This document shows positions 1 through 10,176 of a DNA stretch of 64,000 bases, one piece after another. Within the stretch, counting starts at the first letter, position 1. Every line of letters begins with the position of its first letter. The notes under the pieces were generated by a model. It saw nothing but the letters and a program-made list of their open reading frames with translations. It was not told the DNA's origin and ran no database searches. This DNA comes from Paramoeba atlantica. Taxonomy: Eukaryota > Discosea. Position numbers and translations under genes: made by a program. The DNA lies in contig CDRNVI010000054.1 in assembly GCA_977017575.1 (NCBI GenBank), positions 620,001-684,000 of the forward strand, given 5' to 3'.

Positions 1-292
1 CTCGAGATGAAGCGTACTCGAAGAGTAGCTCTAATGTCTGAGCAACGTGCGCTGCCATAGGCTGCCCTATCATATCAGAAAATTTTTTTAGGGCGACACG
101 TTCTAACCCTCCTGTCTCCCGGTGGCGTTTAACCCATCGAGAGACAGTAGCTTCACTGCATTTCATAAAAGCAGCAGTGTCTGTAATCGAACGTCCCTGG
201 TTTTGTACCTCATGCACGCAAATTATACGTGTTTCATAAGTGATTTGTTGCGTCGAGAGGGTGCGTCTCTGGCGGCGAAGTGTTTTCGGCAT
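1..292 (-). CDS. Helix-turn-helix protein, N-terminal part, cut by window edge
   Basis: The first 292 bases are the N-terminal 97 codons of the gene that is complete at 54841-55440 and nearly identical to it. The start ATG lies at 292 and the frame stays open to the window edge. The visible part contains a helix-turn-helix of the kind found at the front of Tc1/mariner-type transposases (segment SEATVSRWVKRH), so DNA binding is likely. It sits just outside the Tc1-like element at 698-1813. Whether it is a transposon protein or a captured host protein cannot be decided here. The rest of the gene lies outside the window. Confidence 0.55.
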   Translation of the reverse strand, partial: MPKTLRRQRRTLSTQQITYETRIICVHEVQNQGRSITDTAAFMKCSEATVSRWVKRHRETGGLERVALKKFSDMIGQPMAAHVAQTLELLFEYASSR

Positions 293-587
293 AAATGATG
301 GGTTAGAAAGAGTTAAATGGTATTTTATTCATAGTTTGATGCGCTAAAATGATAAAAAATGATAAAAGTCTGATCTTTTGCAGAATTTTCGGGGAAAAGG
401 TTCAGTAAAATATGCTTATGACGTCACATCAGCTTCAGGGGAGGCAACAATGGTGCCAGTAGTCTTAAAAATTCGAGATCTGTTGAATGCCCAAGAAATT
501 AGGTCAAAAGCTCGCACGGTACAATTTTTTTTGTCCTTTTTTCAAAAACAAAATCAGCCCCCCCTTTATACAACCAAAAGTCAGGTT

Positions 588-648
588 CCCCCCTTTATAC
601 TTCCAAAAGTACTGAAACCGGCGGAAGTATAAAGGGGGGGTGACAGTA
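588..648. repeat. C-run foldback hairpin, truncated copy
   Basis: Two 17-18-base arms (CCCCCCTTTATACTTCC at 588-604 and its complement at 623-640) flank an 18-base loop, and the right arm ends in TGACAGTA. The paralogous hairpin at 55733-55860 has arms about 30 bases longer. This copy has lost the outer part of its left arm. Confidence 0.8.
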
Positions 649-697
649 CATGTATTTATAATATTTAAAAAAAATTATAGTACTATGTAGTACTATA

Positions 698-1813
698 CAG
701 GGGGGGCCATGAAAACTGACAAGGTCCGCATTTTAGCATCCTGAGGCCGTTTGAGCTGATTTTTGTTGCAAACGAGAGATCTCGTTCTGAATATCGTGTC
801 TACGCTATTTAAAATACAAAAACGTTCACCGGAAAACATTTCCAATGAGTTACAAAAGTGAAATTTTAAAGATTTTGCAAATTGAAAAACGGGTCTAAAA
901 TTCGTAATTTTTAGTACCACGGCCCAAAAAGTACCCAGAAAGTAGGTCTTAATAGCCAGTATTCCCACCTTCACGCTCACGTAGTATAGCGAGGCGCGTG
1001 GGAAGACTCTTTAGCGTGTTCACATACGCCTCGTGACATTCGTTCAACAAATATTCCTTGGCCTTTGGAATAGCAGCTTGTAATTCTTTTCGATTATGTG
1101 GACGAAGATGGCTGTGGATGTATTTATCCATCATGCTCCACAAATTCTCAATCAAATTGAGATCAGGAGATTTCGAAGGTCAATCAATAATTTTGATGTT
1201 TTCCAACTTACCTATTCTCCTGGCTTCCCCATGCCCTGGCGCGTTGTCAAGGACAACTGTAGCCCCGGGGCGGCGATGCATCCAGTTGAAAAACCCATTT
1301 CGTTTTTTCATTGCATTCAAAAAGACCTCATTTGTAACAGTTTCATTTTGTGCGAACTCATGGAAACACGCATCAGGCACTTCCCAACGGAGACTGGTGG
1401 CCATGAATACATGAACTCCTTTCCCCCCATACCACCTATCTATTCGTACTGGTGTTTCCTTGGGGGGGTCAGTCATTTTTGCAAGGTACGTAATTTTTTT
1501 ACCGCGTGATCCGCATCGAAAGATTTTTTCGTCGCACCACACAATACGAGACATCTGATATGGGCTGAATCCCTCAAAGTAATCAGCAAGTTGTAGTCTA
1601 GCAGCCTTGTGCTCACCTGTTAAAAAAAGGCTTGTGCGACATCGTCTTAATGACGTATCCCATCCTTTTCAAACTCTAACTTTTATTACCAGAAACGGGC
1701 TCCAAATAGCGTAGACACGATCAGAACGAGATCTCTCGTTTGCAATAAAAATCAGCTCAAACGGCCTCAGGACGGCAAAATGCGGACCTTGTCAGTTTTC
1801 GTGCCGCCCCCCC
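698..1813 (-). mobile_element. Tc1/mariner-like DNA transposon, copy 1 (inactive)
   Basis: Terminal inverted repeats of about 110 bp begin with a G-run followed by AAAACTGACAAGG and run inward to the TCGTGTCTACGCTATTT segment. Both ends abut TA dinucleotides (696-697 and 1814-1815), as expected for the TA target duplication of this superfamily. The 1,116-bp element carries one transposase reading frame on the minus strand, broken here. It is nearly identical to the element at 55881-56999. Confidence 0.85.
949..1554 (-). pseudogene. Tc1-like DDE transposase, broken by one nonsense codon
   Basis: This is the same protein as 56132-56737 but split by a TGA at 1180-1182. The change is in the Trp codon of the WPSKSPDLN motif (TGG in the intact copy). 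The upstream piece keeps the first two catalytic aspartates (WCDEK and LDNAPGH). The glutamate segment (LIENLW) falls after the stop. Sequence upstream of the first ATG continues in frame with conserved transposase residues (HKAARLQLADYF), so the annotated start may be too short and the family's N-terminal DNA-binding domain is missing. Confidence 0.8.
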
Positions 1814-1815
1814 TA

Positions 1816-2329
1816 CGGGCTACGGTTCACTACGGGTAAACCGCAGCATCATAGTACTATAAATCTATAAAAATCTATAACAGAAAAAAGTGATCAAAAA
1901 CGTTTTGATGCTCTCTTTTAGCACCAAAGACACCATGTACAAAGTCAATTTATGACAGGCAGTTTAATAATAGTCAATTTATGACAGTTTAATCAAGTTT
2001 TTTATGTTTCGCGGCAGAAAACTTAGTTTTCAGTTTTTTGCTTGTGCTTCTTCCGCCACGGGAGAAAAAAGAAGTTACAAGGACTCTCTTTTGAAGGAGA
2101 AACGTGTCCAAGCCCGACGAAAATCAATCAAAAAAATTATATATATATTTTTATACATAGTAATTGAAAAATTATAATACTATATAGTACTATAATTATA
2201 GATTTTGTAGATTTTCAGACCCCTGAAAAATACCTAAAAAAGAATCTTTAAAGTGCATTAAATTCAGTAACTCAAATTTTCAGGAATCAATCTTCAGGAA
2301 TTAAAGTTCTGCTGGATTCGACGAGGATA
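1816..2329. repeat. Conserved cassette 5' flank block, no gene
   Basis: A non-coding block repeated at about 23275-23750 and 57003-57475. It starts with a GTAAACCGCAG segment that is half of a palindrome seen complete at 23257-23297, and holds AT-rich sequence with a palindromic ATAGTACTATA. This copy has TCAATTTATGACAG twice (about 1946-1992), where the other copies have it once. Short open frames within it look fortuitous. Confidence 0.6.
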
Positions 2330-3232
2330 CACCCCCTTTTCCTTGACGGAAAATAAGGCGGCAAGAAAAATAGTCACTGTTTGCTTTTCGTTCGTACGAA
2401 CGACTTTGACTCAAATCACGCCCACTGGCGCTAAAGTTTTCCCCTTCAGTTCGCCGTCGACGCTAACGCTAGTCTCATGACAAAACTTTTATCTCCGAAA
2501 ATAACAGAGCTGTACTGACGAACATCGTGCTGCGAGTACAAATGATGCGACTGTCGTCTTATACGTTGACCAATATCTGATGCTTGAGTCCATCAAAACA
2601 CGTAACGATAGTGCTTATACGCTCTTTCTTTTGCTTTTTCACCCAGTCCTTCATGTAATGTTCCATGATGACTCATCAACTGGAGCACCCTATCTCGAGT
2701 GATAAGGATATGACCATTCAACAGACCGAGAAGGGATTCATGAACCTTTGTTATTGAATCTTGTCGCGAGCTATTGAAAGCTCGCTCACACTTCCGGCCG
2801 CGACCTCCATGATTTATTCTTGATTGATATTCTTTTTCTCCGACTCGCTTTATTTTAAACGATATAAATTATATATATTATATATATTATATATTTACAA
2901 TATAATATAAAGGAAGAAGGAATATAATATATTATATGTATGATAAACTATATTTATACGACTTCGCAAGTTTTGATACGGAAGACGAAGAACGACACAC
3001 GGACAACTTGTCTTGCACCGACAAGTTCTTTCTGCGGTATGTTGATGGGGGAACAAAGGGAGGGGGAGTGGGACATGCTGAAAGAGAATTTTGGGAGAGC
3101 GAGATACCAGGTTCTTGTCCGGAAGCAAAAGATCCGACTACACGTGATATACGAGCCACTGGAGTTCGCGAAATGATCCAGTTAACGGTCCACGCGGCAC
3201 CAGACCCTCCCGAGAATTCATAGGACAATAAT
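2330..3232 (-). pseudogene. DDE-transposase remnant upstream of LRR gene, copy a
   Basis: Read on the minus strand, this block ends in fragments matching the intact short frame at 20013-20249 (GDETSVSVDGELKGK), which resembles the first-aspartate region of a Tc1/mariner-type transposase. Several stops and frame changes interrupt it. The same block precedes every close LRR copy (also 23750-24655, 30950-31765, 37479-38294, 57475-58320). In this copy and the one at 23750, an AT-only island (about 2858-2935) replaces a short unique segment. Assignment to a transposase rests mainly on one motif. The rest is unrecognised. Confidence 0.45.
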
Positions 3233-3429
3233 TTTCAGGAGAAGTTTTCTATAGTTCCTAAACAAGGTCTTGCAGCTTTTTTATACACTTTTTTACACTC
3301 GGATAGCTATGCCCCGGAAAAAAGCCGCTGCTTCTTTCATCGGGGGATTTCATAAAAAAAACATGCCCCCCCTAAACAAATATTTGGCCTTTTAGACAAA
3401 CTAGCCCTATCAAAGGGGGGACACGCGTA

Positions 3430-3446
3430 GCCCTATTAAATAGGGC
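3430..3446. repeat. 17-bp palindrome GCCCTATTAAATAGGGC
   Basis: A perfect palindrome about 230 bp before the LRR start codon. It also occurs before the LRR genes at 25063 and 58750. Function unknown; it could be a remnant transposon end or a structured 5' leader. Confidence 0.6.
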
Positions 3447-3554
3447 CGTTTCTGTAATTACATGCTCTGACTTTTTTATGTAACAGATCCCCCCCTAGTT
3501 ATACAGGGGGTGTATACACATACCCCTAGTTGGGGTGTATGTCACACCCCTACT

Positions 3555-3614
3555 CCCCCTAGTTATACGTCACTTTTCCACGAAAAGTAGTGACTGATAA
3601 CTACGGGGGGGGTA
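3555..3614. repeat. C-run foldback hairpin before LRR gene
   Basis: Imperfect inverted arms: CCCCCTAGTTATACGTCAC and, on the other side, GTGACTGATAACTACGGGGGG, ending at a TA. A partial companion (CCCCCCCTAGTTATACAGGGGG) lies at about 3490-3512. The arms are the same style as transposon ends elsewhere in the window: a C-run, then TTATAC-like sequence. Confidence 0.7.
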
Positions 3615-3676
3615 CACTACATTCATAAAATTATTTTTAATTTTTAAAAAAACAATAATTTACATTCTAACTTTAC

Positions 3677-4573
3677 ATGCCACACTTAACGCTACAGACG
3701 ATCGTGCGGCTCACATGTTCGGATATTCAGGAGCCATCGACTAAACGTCGTAAAGTCGAAACTCCAGTATCTTCGAACACCCATTCCGATAAACAAATTA
3801 CAAATATGAGATCGCGTATTGCCAAAGTGAGTGCTGCTAATTTACCCCAAGAGTATCACCTTGTTCGTCTCCTCGCGGAAGTCCACAACTTGGACGAATC
3901 GTGGAGTCTTGACACGCCAGCATGTGAGTGGAAAGGTGTGAGTTGTTTGGTGCGGCAAGAAGTCACCCGCATAGAATGGGGTCTACTACATTTGGCAGGC
4001 ACTATGAACCTGATTCATCTCCCACATAGTCTGTACCATTTTAATGCGGGTCAGAACGCTCTAGAAGGTGCGGTGCCGCTCACGCGCTTGCCTTCGGAAC
4101 TGCGATCACTAACTCTGTACGAAAATCGGTTTGAAGGCGAGTTGGACTTGACTTCCCTTCCGCACTGTTTCGTAGATTTGACTTTGAATGACAACAGGTT
4201 CAATGGAACTGTATGTTTGACGAGTCTGCCGTTCTATATGCAAAATGTGAACCTTAGCGGAAATCGTCTTACCGGGTCACTTGATTTGACTTTGCTTCCG
4301 CCTAACATTTGGCAAGTAAGTCTCGCTGGAAATCAGATGTCCGGCGAACTCGATCTTCGGCAACTTCCTTCGAGGATTTCTTACCTTGATTTGTCGCGCA
4401 ATATGTTTTCTGTTTATGTCAACTTGGCGAAGCTTTCATCTTCATTGATTGGTTTGGATTTATCAGATAATGTGAACTTGCGTAGCAATATAACAAGATC
4501 GCCATTCTCTGAAGATGTGCAAGAGTTCGGTTTGTGCGTGCATAACACACAGATAAAGCTCGAGAATCATTGA
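3677..4573 (+). CDS. Leucine-rich repeat protein, intact
   Basis: This 298-residue protein has no evident signal peptide or membrane segment. A basic cluster KRRKV at residues 23-27 resembles a nuclear localisation signal. Residues 60-110 form a capping region with Trp76 and a C-x6-C pair (Cys83, Cys90) followed by an I/V-x-W strand, much like the N-terminal cap of plant-type LRR proteins. From about residue 139 to 265 come about six repeats of 21-23 residues of form LPxx-hydrophobic-xxLxLxxNxFxG. The C-terminus ends IKLENH, shared by relatives. The start is supported by conservation with 25063-25959 and 58750-59649. LRR domains bind proteins or other ligands; the partner is unknown. It is closest to 25063-25959, differing mainly inside the repeats. 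Confidence 0.88.
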   Translation: MPHLTLQTIVRLTCSDIQEPSTKRRKVETPVSSNTHSDKQITNMRSRIAKVSAANLPQEYHLVRLLAEVHNLDESWSLDTPACEWKGVSCLVRQEVTRIEWGLLHLAGTMNLIHLPHSLYHFNAGQNALEGAVPLTRLPSELRSLTLYENRFEGELDLTSLPHCFVDLTLNDNRFNGTVCLTSLPFYMQNVNLSGNRLTGSLDLTLLPPNIWQVSLAGNQMSGELDLRQLPSRISYLDLSRNMFSVYVNLAKLSSSLIGLDLSDNVNLRSNITRSPFSEDVQEFGLCVHNTQIKLENH

Positions 4574-5559
4574 ATCAAATAAAATGATAGAGAGAATAAA
4601 GAGAATTCAAGGAGAATAGAGAGAAAGATAGAGAGAAATATATGGGCGGCGGGGTTAGGGGGAGCTTCACTTATTCAATAAATTCTATTGTTTTTGAAAC
4701 TTTTATACGTATAATTTCTTATCTCAAAAAAGTGTACGACGTGCCGTACCCCCTTGATTAATTGCTGTCGCTCAACACCATTGTAATGTGCATAACAGAC
4801 AACACATCTACAATGTGTATAACAGACTAAAAGCAATGTCCGAGAACTGTGATTTAATATAATTTGTCTTAAAAAAAGTGTTGTTTGCTTTTGACTTCTT
4901 AATTCCTATGGCTTCTTAACTCCGCAGTTTCCAGACCCAAGCCTGGAGCAGGTCTCTCAGAGACCAGGGTACTGCGCCAACGCTTCACGCAGTTTAGCGC
5001 TGGACAATGAGTGAAATTGGGCGCAAGGGAGCATCACACTAGAGCGCAGGATTAAGGAGGCGGGGATCTTGTACGGTGGCTGGGGCGTCCCCCAGTGGGC
5101 CACGCCTATGCTCTCGGTAGGTGGCACCCTCCAAGGTTCTAAGCTTCTAGAAGCATAGCGTCCGGGTTGTGATTAATCGAATCTCGTTGGTTGGTCATTA
5201 TAAAAGAATGTCAGAGAATGCGGAAAGTCAGAATTCAGAGAAAGAAAATAAATTATTAAACTTAAAATGAAATTATAAGTTTCATGTAACAGCCGATATA
5301 AGAAATCGTTCAAAGGCAAAAAATTAAAAATCACCTTCGATGAAGACTCATCGAAGGTCCCCCCTAGCTAATTAGTTAATTTAATTATATAAATACAGTG
5401 AAGTATTCAAATATGAGTGGATTATATTACGGTTATTTTTAATTAAGATTGGCGCAACTTTAATTAAAGCAATAATTAATTTTTAAATTCGTTCTGCCTT
5501 AATTACTTTTATCCTTAATAACCGTTTCACCGGTAATTTGCCTTCTTACTTTCCAGGCT
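4574..5559. other. LRR 3' flank and intergenic sequence, no gene
   Basis: The first about 190 bases are a purine-rich stretch (GAGAATAAAGAGAA repeats) followed by TCAATAAATTCTATTGTTTTTG, a likely 3' untranslated region shared by all close LRR copies. From 4920 a segment with CCAAGCCTGGAGCAGGTCTCTCAGAGACC is common to other cassettes. At 5335-5365 a hairpin (TTCGATGA / TCATCGAA) is followed by CCCCCCTAGC; the same motif ends the RT remnant near 62910. No coding region recognised. Confidence 0.5.
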
Positions 5560-7194
5560 GCGCTTGACGCTACACATGATCGTACGGCTCATGCTGTATG
5601 TTCGGATATTCAGGAGCCATCGACTAAACGTCGTAAAGTCGAAACTCCAGTATCTTCGAACACCCATTCCGATGAACAAATTACAAATATGAGATCGCGT
5701 ATTGCCAAAGTGAGCGCTGCGAATTTACCGCAAGAGTATCACCTTGTTCGTCTCCTCGCCGAAGTCCACAACTTGGACGAATCGTGGAGTCTTGACACGC
5801 CAGCATGTGAGTGGGAAGGTGTGGGTTGTAACGAGCGGGAAGAAGTCAGCCGCATGGAATGGGGTCAACTAGATTTGTCAGGTGCTATGAACCTGATTTA
5901 TCTCCCACATAGTCTGTATGATTTTGATGCGCGTCAGAACGCTCTAGAAGGTGCAGTACCGCTCACGCGCTTGCCTTCGGAACTGCGATCGCTAGCTATA
6001 AAGATACAGTTTCTGTACCTTGTTGTTTTTTTCCTAGCTCATCTTTTCTCTCCCGGAAACAGGCATATTTTTACTATGCGCATGCCCGTTTCCGGATGGC
6101 GCTAGGAAAGGAACTGTCCCTCTTGTCGTAAAGCAGGGGTGCGCCTCCCTTCCTTCATCTCCCACCACCCCGCTCGAACACGGTTCCGAGTCCCCATGCG
6201 CTGCAGGACCCTTCTACGGGACTACGCGACGTGCCTTCACCATCACGCGACACCGGTACTTCGCGGAGGAGGCTTCCAAACGCTTGAAGTCTCCCACACG
6301 GCGAGCAAACACGTTGTATGCGTGTTCTAGAGGATGTCCTATGCACCTCTCTTGCTCACCAGCCGTGGCGGATTATGTGGGACCCCGATGCCCAAGATGT
6401 ATCATGAACCATGACTCCATTTGCCAGCATGCATCCATGGCCCTGACCATGTTGTATCATGAACCATGGAGGTCATTTGTAGCATGTACGACGGGAATAC
6501 CATCTGCGTCCCACAAATCCGTATATCTTTCCTGGTGCATTGCGCTCACTGAGTATCGCGGGATATCTTATCCCGATGAGGCCGTTTCTTTTCGCTTTCC
6601 TGGGGATGATATCCCGAGCTTTCCCCTGTGTCGCCGCGGAGGCCGAAAGGGTCCAGCAGGGAGTGTTGATTGCGCCTACCCCTGCTGGGCCCTAATTATC
6701 TCTGCAGGTCTTGCCCTGCATGACAAAACACTATTCTGTGCGAAAATCGGTTTGAAGGCGAGTTGGACTTGACTTCTCTTCCCTACTGCTTCCATCATTT
6801 AACTTTGCATAGCAACAGATTCAATGGAACTGTATGTTTGACGAGTCTGCCGGTTAATATGCAAAGTGTGAACCTTCGCGAAAATCGTCTTACCGGGCCA
6901 CTTGATTTGACTTTGCTTCCGCCTAACATTCGGCAAGTAAATCTCTCTGGAAATCAATTGTCCGGCGAACTCGATCTTCGGCAACTTCCTTCGAGGATTT
7001 GGCACCTTGATTTGTCGCGCAATATGTTTTCTGGTGATGTCAACTTGGCGAAGCTCCCATCTTCATTGATGACTTTGGATTTATCGTATAATGTGAACTT
7101 GCGTAGCAACATAACAAAATCGCCATTCCCTGAAGATGTGCAAGAGTTCGGTTTGTGCGTATATAACACACAGATAAACCTGGAGAATCATTGA
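5560..7194 (+). pseudogene. LRR gene split by a 738-bp insertion
   Basis: Head (5560-5997) and tail (6736-7194) belong to one member of the 298-residue LRR family. The ancestral start codon is altered (ATG to AGG near 5563) and a 5-base difference near 5594 shifts the frame before the KRRKV region, so only an internal Met at 5689 opens a long frame. The frame then runs through the Cys-containing cap to the first repeat at 5997. The insertion 5998-6735 follows. The tail resumes at exactly the next codon with LRR repeats and ends INLENH. Removing the insertion would leave the LRR frame in register. The gene is nevertheless dead at its 5' end. Confidence 0.85.
5998..6735 (+). mobile_element. Spliced-leader-headed insertion, copy 1 (candidate SINE-like element)
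   Basis: The insertion begins ATAAAGATACAGTTTCTGTA and continues CCTTGTTG, matching the 3' half of the kinetoplastid spliced leader as I know it (CAGTTTCTGTAC then a T/A-rich TTG end). A nested stem follows: CCTAGC 6033-6038 with GCTAGG 6101-6106, enclosing CCGGAAAC..GTTTCCGG. It closes with a small hairpin, TGCAGG 6703-6708 pairing with CCTGCA 6715-6720, then TGA and an A-rich end. No target duplication and no poly(A) tail are visible. The middle (6120-6690) has a duplicated TGTATCATGAACCATG and several hairpins and no convincing gene. The same 5' start and 3' hairpin type recur at 10177-10748. Confidence 0.65.
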
Positions 7195-7814
7195 ATCAGA
7201 TAAAAAGATAGAGAAAATAAAGAGAATTTAAAGAGAATAAAGAGCATGATAAAGGGAATAAAAATGTGTGGGCGGGGGATTTGGGGGGAGCTTCATTCAT
7301 TCAATAAATTCTATTGTTTTTGGAAGATCTTATAAACTTTCTTACCGTAAAAAAGTGTACGACCTGCCGTACCCCCTTGATTAATTTCTGTCGCTCAACA
7401 CCATTGCAAAAAATGTGCACAACAGACAACACATCCACAACGTGTATAACAGTCTAAAAGCAATGTCTGAGAACTGTGATTTGATTGAAGTTGTCTTACA
7501 AAAACGTATTGTTTACTTTATGTACGTCGCATGTGGCTTCTTAACTCCGCAATTTCCAGTCCCAAGCCTGGAGCAGGTCGCTCAAAGACCGGGAGAGGAG
7601 GGGGGAGCGATCATTCGGTCGAGTTGTACGCCTTGAATTGGATGTGTCAGTCTTGCCGATGACATTCGAACCGTATAGGGCTGGACTTAGCATGCTGCAG
7701 GGCAGTTAGACATGGTGAAGTACCGCAACACTCTCATGTTCCCGCTGGTAGGCTGTAACATTGGATGTCACATGCTGGTTAGTTACGGAGAGTTGGACTC
7801 CCTTGGCGCTGGTA
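7195..7814. other. LRR 3' flank with recombinase-end repeats
   Basis: A purine-rich 3' flank as after the other LRR copies, then the CCAAGCCTGGAGCAGGTC segment, then at 7690-7830 two copies, about 69 bp apart, of CGCTGGTAGGCTGT.ACATTGGAT. That unit is the reverse complement of the catalytic-tyrosine coding end of the recombinase fragment that follows. No gene. Confidence 0.6.
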
Positions 7815-7990
7815 GGCTGTGACATTGGATTGTTCTGACGAGTGAGACCGCCATCGTCCCATTAATTGCCTCTCTGAAATAGGAACACCACGGACTCGAA
7901 GCTCAGTGGCCTTCCCATGCCGCAATGAATGCATAGTCCATGTTCGAGTGTTGTCCATGTTCGAGTGTTCAAGTGGTGAGCTGCATCATT
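7815..7990 (-). pseudogene. Tyrosine recombinase C-terminal fragment, copy 1
   Basis: Minus-strand reading gives the C-terminal catalytic part of a tyrosine recombinase: HSLRHG (the H-x-x-R box), GRW, and a terminal TAYQR tyrosine, closely matching the fragment at 11445-11640. A 17-base tandem duplication (TCCATGTTCGAGTGTTG) interrupts it at about 7938-7972. The rest of the recombinase is absent. This remnant lies downstream of nearly every close LRR copy in the window. Confidence 0.65.
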
Positions 7991-8084
7991 TATAAGTTTA
8001 TTAGTCAAACGTCGATTCCACCTCGGGAACAATAAGGAACCTGGATTGCCCTTCGCGAGGGCCTTCCATATACTGTACTATCAA

Positions 8085-9073
8085 AATATGCCCTTTTGAC
8101 CACGAGCGAAGTTCTGTACTCTGAACGCGGCTGGGCTCTCACCAGCCTGTCTAAGCTTTGGTTACTCTGCACAGGCACAGCAGTTGAACAGATGAAAAAA
8201 TCTCGTGATCCAGCAGTGCAACAAGCGCTGAGATATCGCATCCGTCGTGAGCTCGACAAACGCTCTTCCGGACAAGTGCGACAAGTCGTCGAGTTGTACG
8301 ACCGCAGTGAAAATCACGCATCGACACGGCAGTACATTGAACATGAATATGAAAGACATCTTTCAGAAGCTGTGCAGCGTCGAGCACCAATCGCGGGGCA
8401 GTGGTTTCGCATGGCTACAGAAGACGACCTCGCGAAAGACTTCGCTGCTGCTCTGTGCAATATAAAAAGTACGTCGCTCTCCAGATTTTCTTCATGTGTT
8501 CTGACACAGACACCGCTTCCGACCCGATCCGCCTTACACCGCTGGGGCCTCAGTCCCACTCGAACCTTAAATGCCCCATTTGCAAAGAAGACGTACAAAC
8601 TGTGAGCCACGTTCTCACAGGCTACAAGGTCGCTCTGCAACAGGGGCGGTATACCTTCCGTCATAACCTCATCCTACACGCCCTTGCAGATGCTATACGA
8701 CAATCCCCCGAAACCGCACAGTGTCACTTTGACCTCGCTCACTATCAGAATCCGCCAACCTGGCTGAGCGGGCAGGAAACGTCCCTCCGACCTGATGGAT
8801 GGATCAAACTTAAGAACGGTTCTGAGTTCATACTCGAACTGACATCTCCGTGGGAGGAAAACTTTATCTCCTCACACGAACGGAAGATGCAGAAGTATGG
8901 GCATCCTTATGTATCTACAAAGGAAAATGTCGAATCCAGCCACATTTCTCCTGGCCATTGAAGTAGGTGCCAGGGGAAAGCTCAACAGCTCAACTCGGGC
9001 ACTGAACTCCCTTCAGTGTCATGCGTCTTCTGGGTATCAATCTCTGCAGATAAACTGCATGAATATCATATTG
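8085..9073 (+). pseudogene. LINE 3' part with zinc knuckle and restriction-like endonuclease
   Basis: A C-terminal piece of a non-LTR retrotransposon. In order: an alpha-helical region (8096-8460); a frame change near 8460; a CPICKED..VSHVL zinc-knuckle-like motif (8570-8620) with its second Cys replaced (GYK); then RPDGWIKLKNG and ILELTSPWEEN with a following HERKMQKYG, the signature of the restriction-like endonuclease (RLE) of R2-type elements; then, after a second frame change near 8935, AIEVGARGKLNSS. The reverse transcriptase is missing, as in a 5'-truncated copy. The 3' end carries a TGCAG/CTGCA hairpin (9045-9059) and joins an LRR tail at about 9074. Confidence 0.75.
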
Positions 9074-9186
9074 TATCGTATAATGTGAACTTGCGTAGCA
9101 ACATAACAAAATCGCCATTCCCTGAAGATGTGCAAGAGTTCGGTTTGTGCGTATATAACACACAGATAAAGCTGGAGAATCATTGA
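9074..9186 (+). pseudogene. LRR gene C-terminal fragment
   Basis: The last about 37 codons of the LRR family (NVNLRSNITKSPFPEDV to IKLENH) without the rest of the gene. The left boundary, TATCGTATAATG, is the same breakpoint as in the fragment at 10749. The purine-rich 3' flank follows to about 9340. Confidence 0.85.
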
Positions 9187-9446
9187 ACCGAATAAAAGAG
9201 ATAGAGAGAATAAAGAGAATTTAAAGGGAATAAAGAGCATGATAAAGGGAATAAAAATGTGTGGGCGGGGGATTTAGGGGGAGCTTCATTCATTCAACAA
9301 ATGTTATTGTTTTTGGAAGATCTTATAAACTTTCTTACCTCAAAAGGGGGAGTACAGTATATGAACCTGGTGTCTAATATTTCACTGGGGTCGGAATCTG
9401 GTTTAAAATGACAGCGTCGCAAATCTATTTCTGTTCAAACTATTTC

Positions 9447-9662
9447 TCATGTTGCCGTATTGCGACTTGATGTAATGTCGCTGTTACGAGACAGTGTTTC
9501 TGCAGCATTTTGATGTCCAGGTATCCATCTTATGCTGAGGTGTAACTTCTTTTCTAGCTTCCATTTCGAAATAAATCTTACGATCGAGCAAACATGAGAC
9601 ACTGCGATATATCCTTTCGTAATTTTACTTTTTGCCGCGATGTTGTCTGTGGCGAGGACCAT
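9447..9662 (-). pseudogene. RNase H fragment of a DIRS/VIPER-like retroelement
   Basis: The 71-residue frame shows ATDNIAAKSKITKGYI and WIPGHQNAAETLSR. These match the central Asp-Asn and the IPG.xN.A..LSR end of RNase H domains of DIRS/VIPER-type elements. The reverse transcriptase and upstream parts are absent here. An element end (GGGGGAGTACAGTA, about 9345-9362) lies just outside, between this fragment and the LRR 3' flank. Confidence 0.6.
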
Positions 9663-10176
9663 TATTTATTGTGCAACAATTTCAAAAGTTCCATGTAGTT
9701 CAAAAAAAAAGGTACTTTGTCTGAGAACAGTCTCCGAACACCGCTGTATAAAACACTAAAAACAATGTCTAAAAATAAATTCACTTTCATAATATAAATT
9801 GCCATCTTACTTTACATGCTGCGCTTAACCCTACGCACGATCGTGCGGGTCACATGTTCGGATACTCAGCGACCATCGACTAAACGACGTAAAGTCGAAA
9901 GCCCAATACCTTCCAACACTCATTCTGCTGAACAAACTGCAAAGACGAGATCGCGTATTGCCAAAGTGAGCGCTGCGAATTTACCTCACGAGTATCACCT
10001 TGTTCGTCTCCTCGCTGAAGTCCACAACTTGGAAGAATCGTGGCGTCATCACACGCCAGCATGTGAGTGGGAAGGTGTGAGTTGTAACGAGCGGGAAGAA
10101 GTCAGCCACGTGGACTGGGGTCAACTAGATTTGACAGGCACTATGAACTTGATTCATCTCCCACATAGTCTGTACG

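Noticed and set aside
693-980. 95-residue minus-strand frame in the Tc1-like element
   Set aside because: It reads the inverted repeat and subterminal region and has no transposase residues; the real gene is in another frame.
2936-3223. Plus-strand frames of 78-95 residues before the LRR genes
   Set aside because: They are antisense to the DDE remnant, overlap each other in several frames, and are not conserved between copies as protein.
5995-6030. A genuine SL RNA gene
   Set aside because: No GT donor follows the leader, the leader 5' end is missing and no Sm-type site is evident; an SL-derived insertion fits better.
6570-6660. GATGAGGCCG and GGCCGAAAGG resembling a hammerhead ribozyme core
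   Set aside because: The CUGANGA core and GAAA are not in the required order with closing stems; only short matches remain.
5998-6735. Spliceosomal intron in the LRR gene
   Set aside because: No GT-AG borders, and a related insertion sits at a different LRR position with loss of LRR sequence.
6139-6772. Frames of 63 and 162 residues inside the first SL-headed insertion
   Set aside because: No domain, not present in the second insertion, and the sequence is dominated by hairpins.
7655-7680. CATTCGAACC as a tRNA B box
   Set aside because: No A box or cloverleaf could be built around it; it sits in a cassette flank repeated elsewhere with changes.
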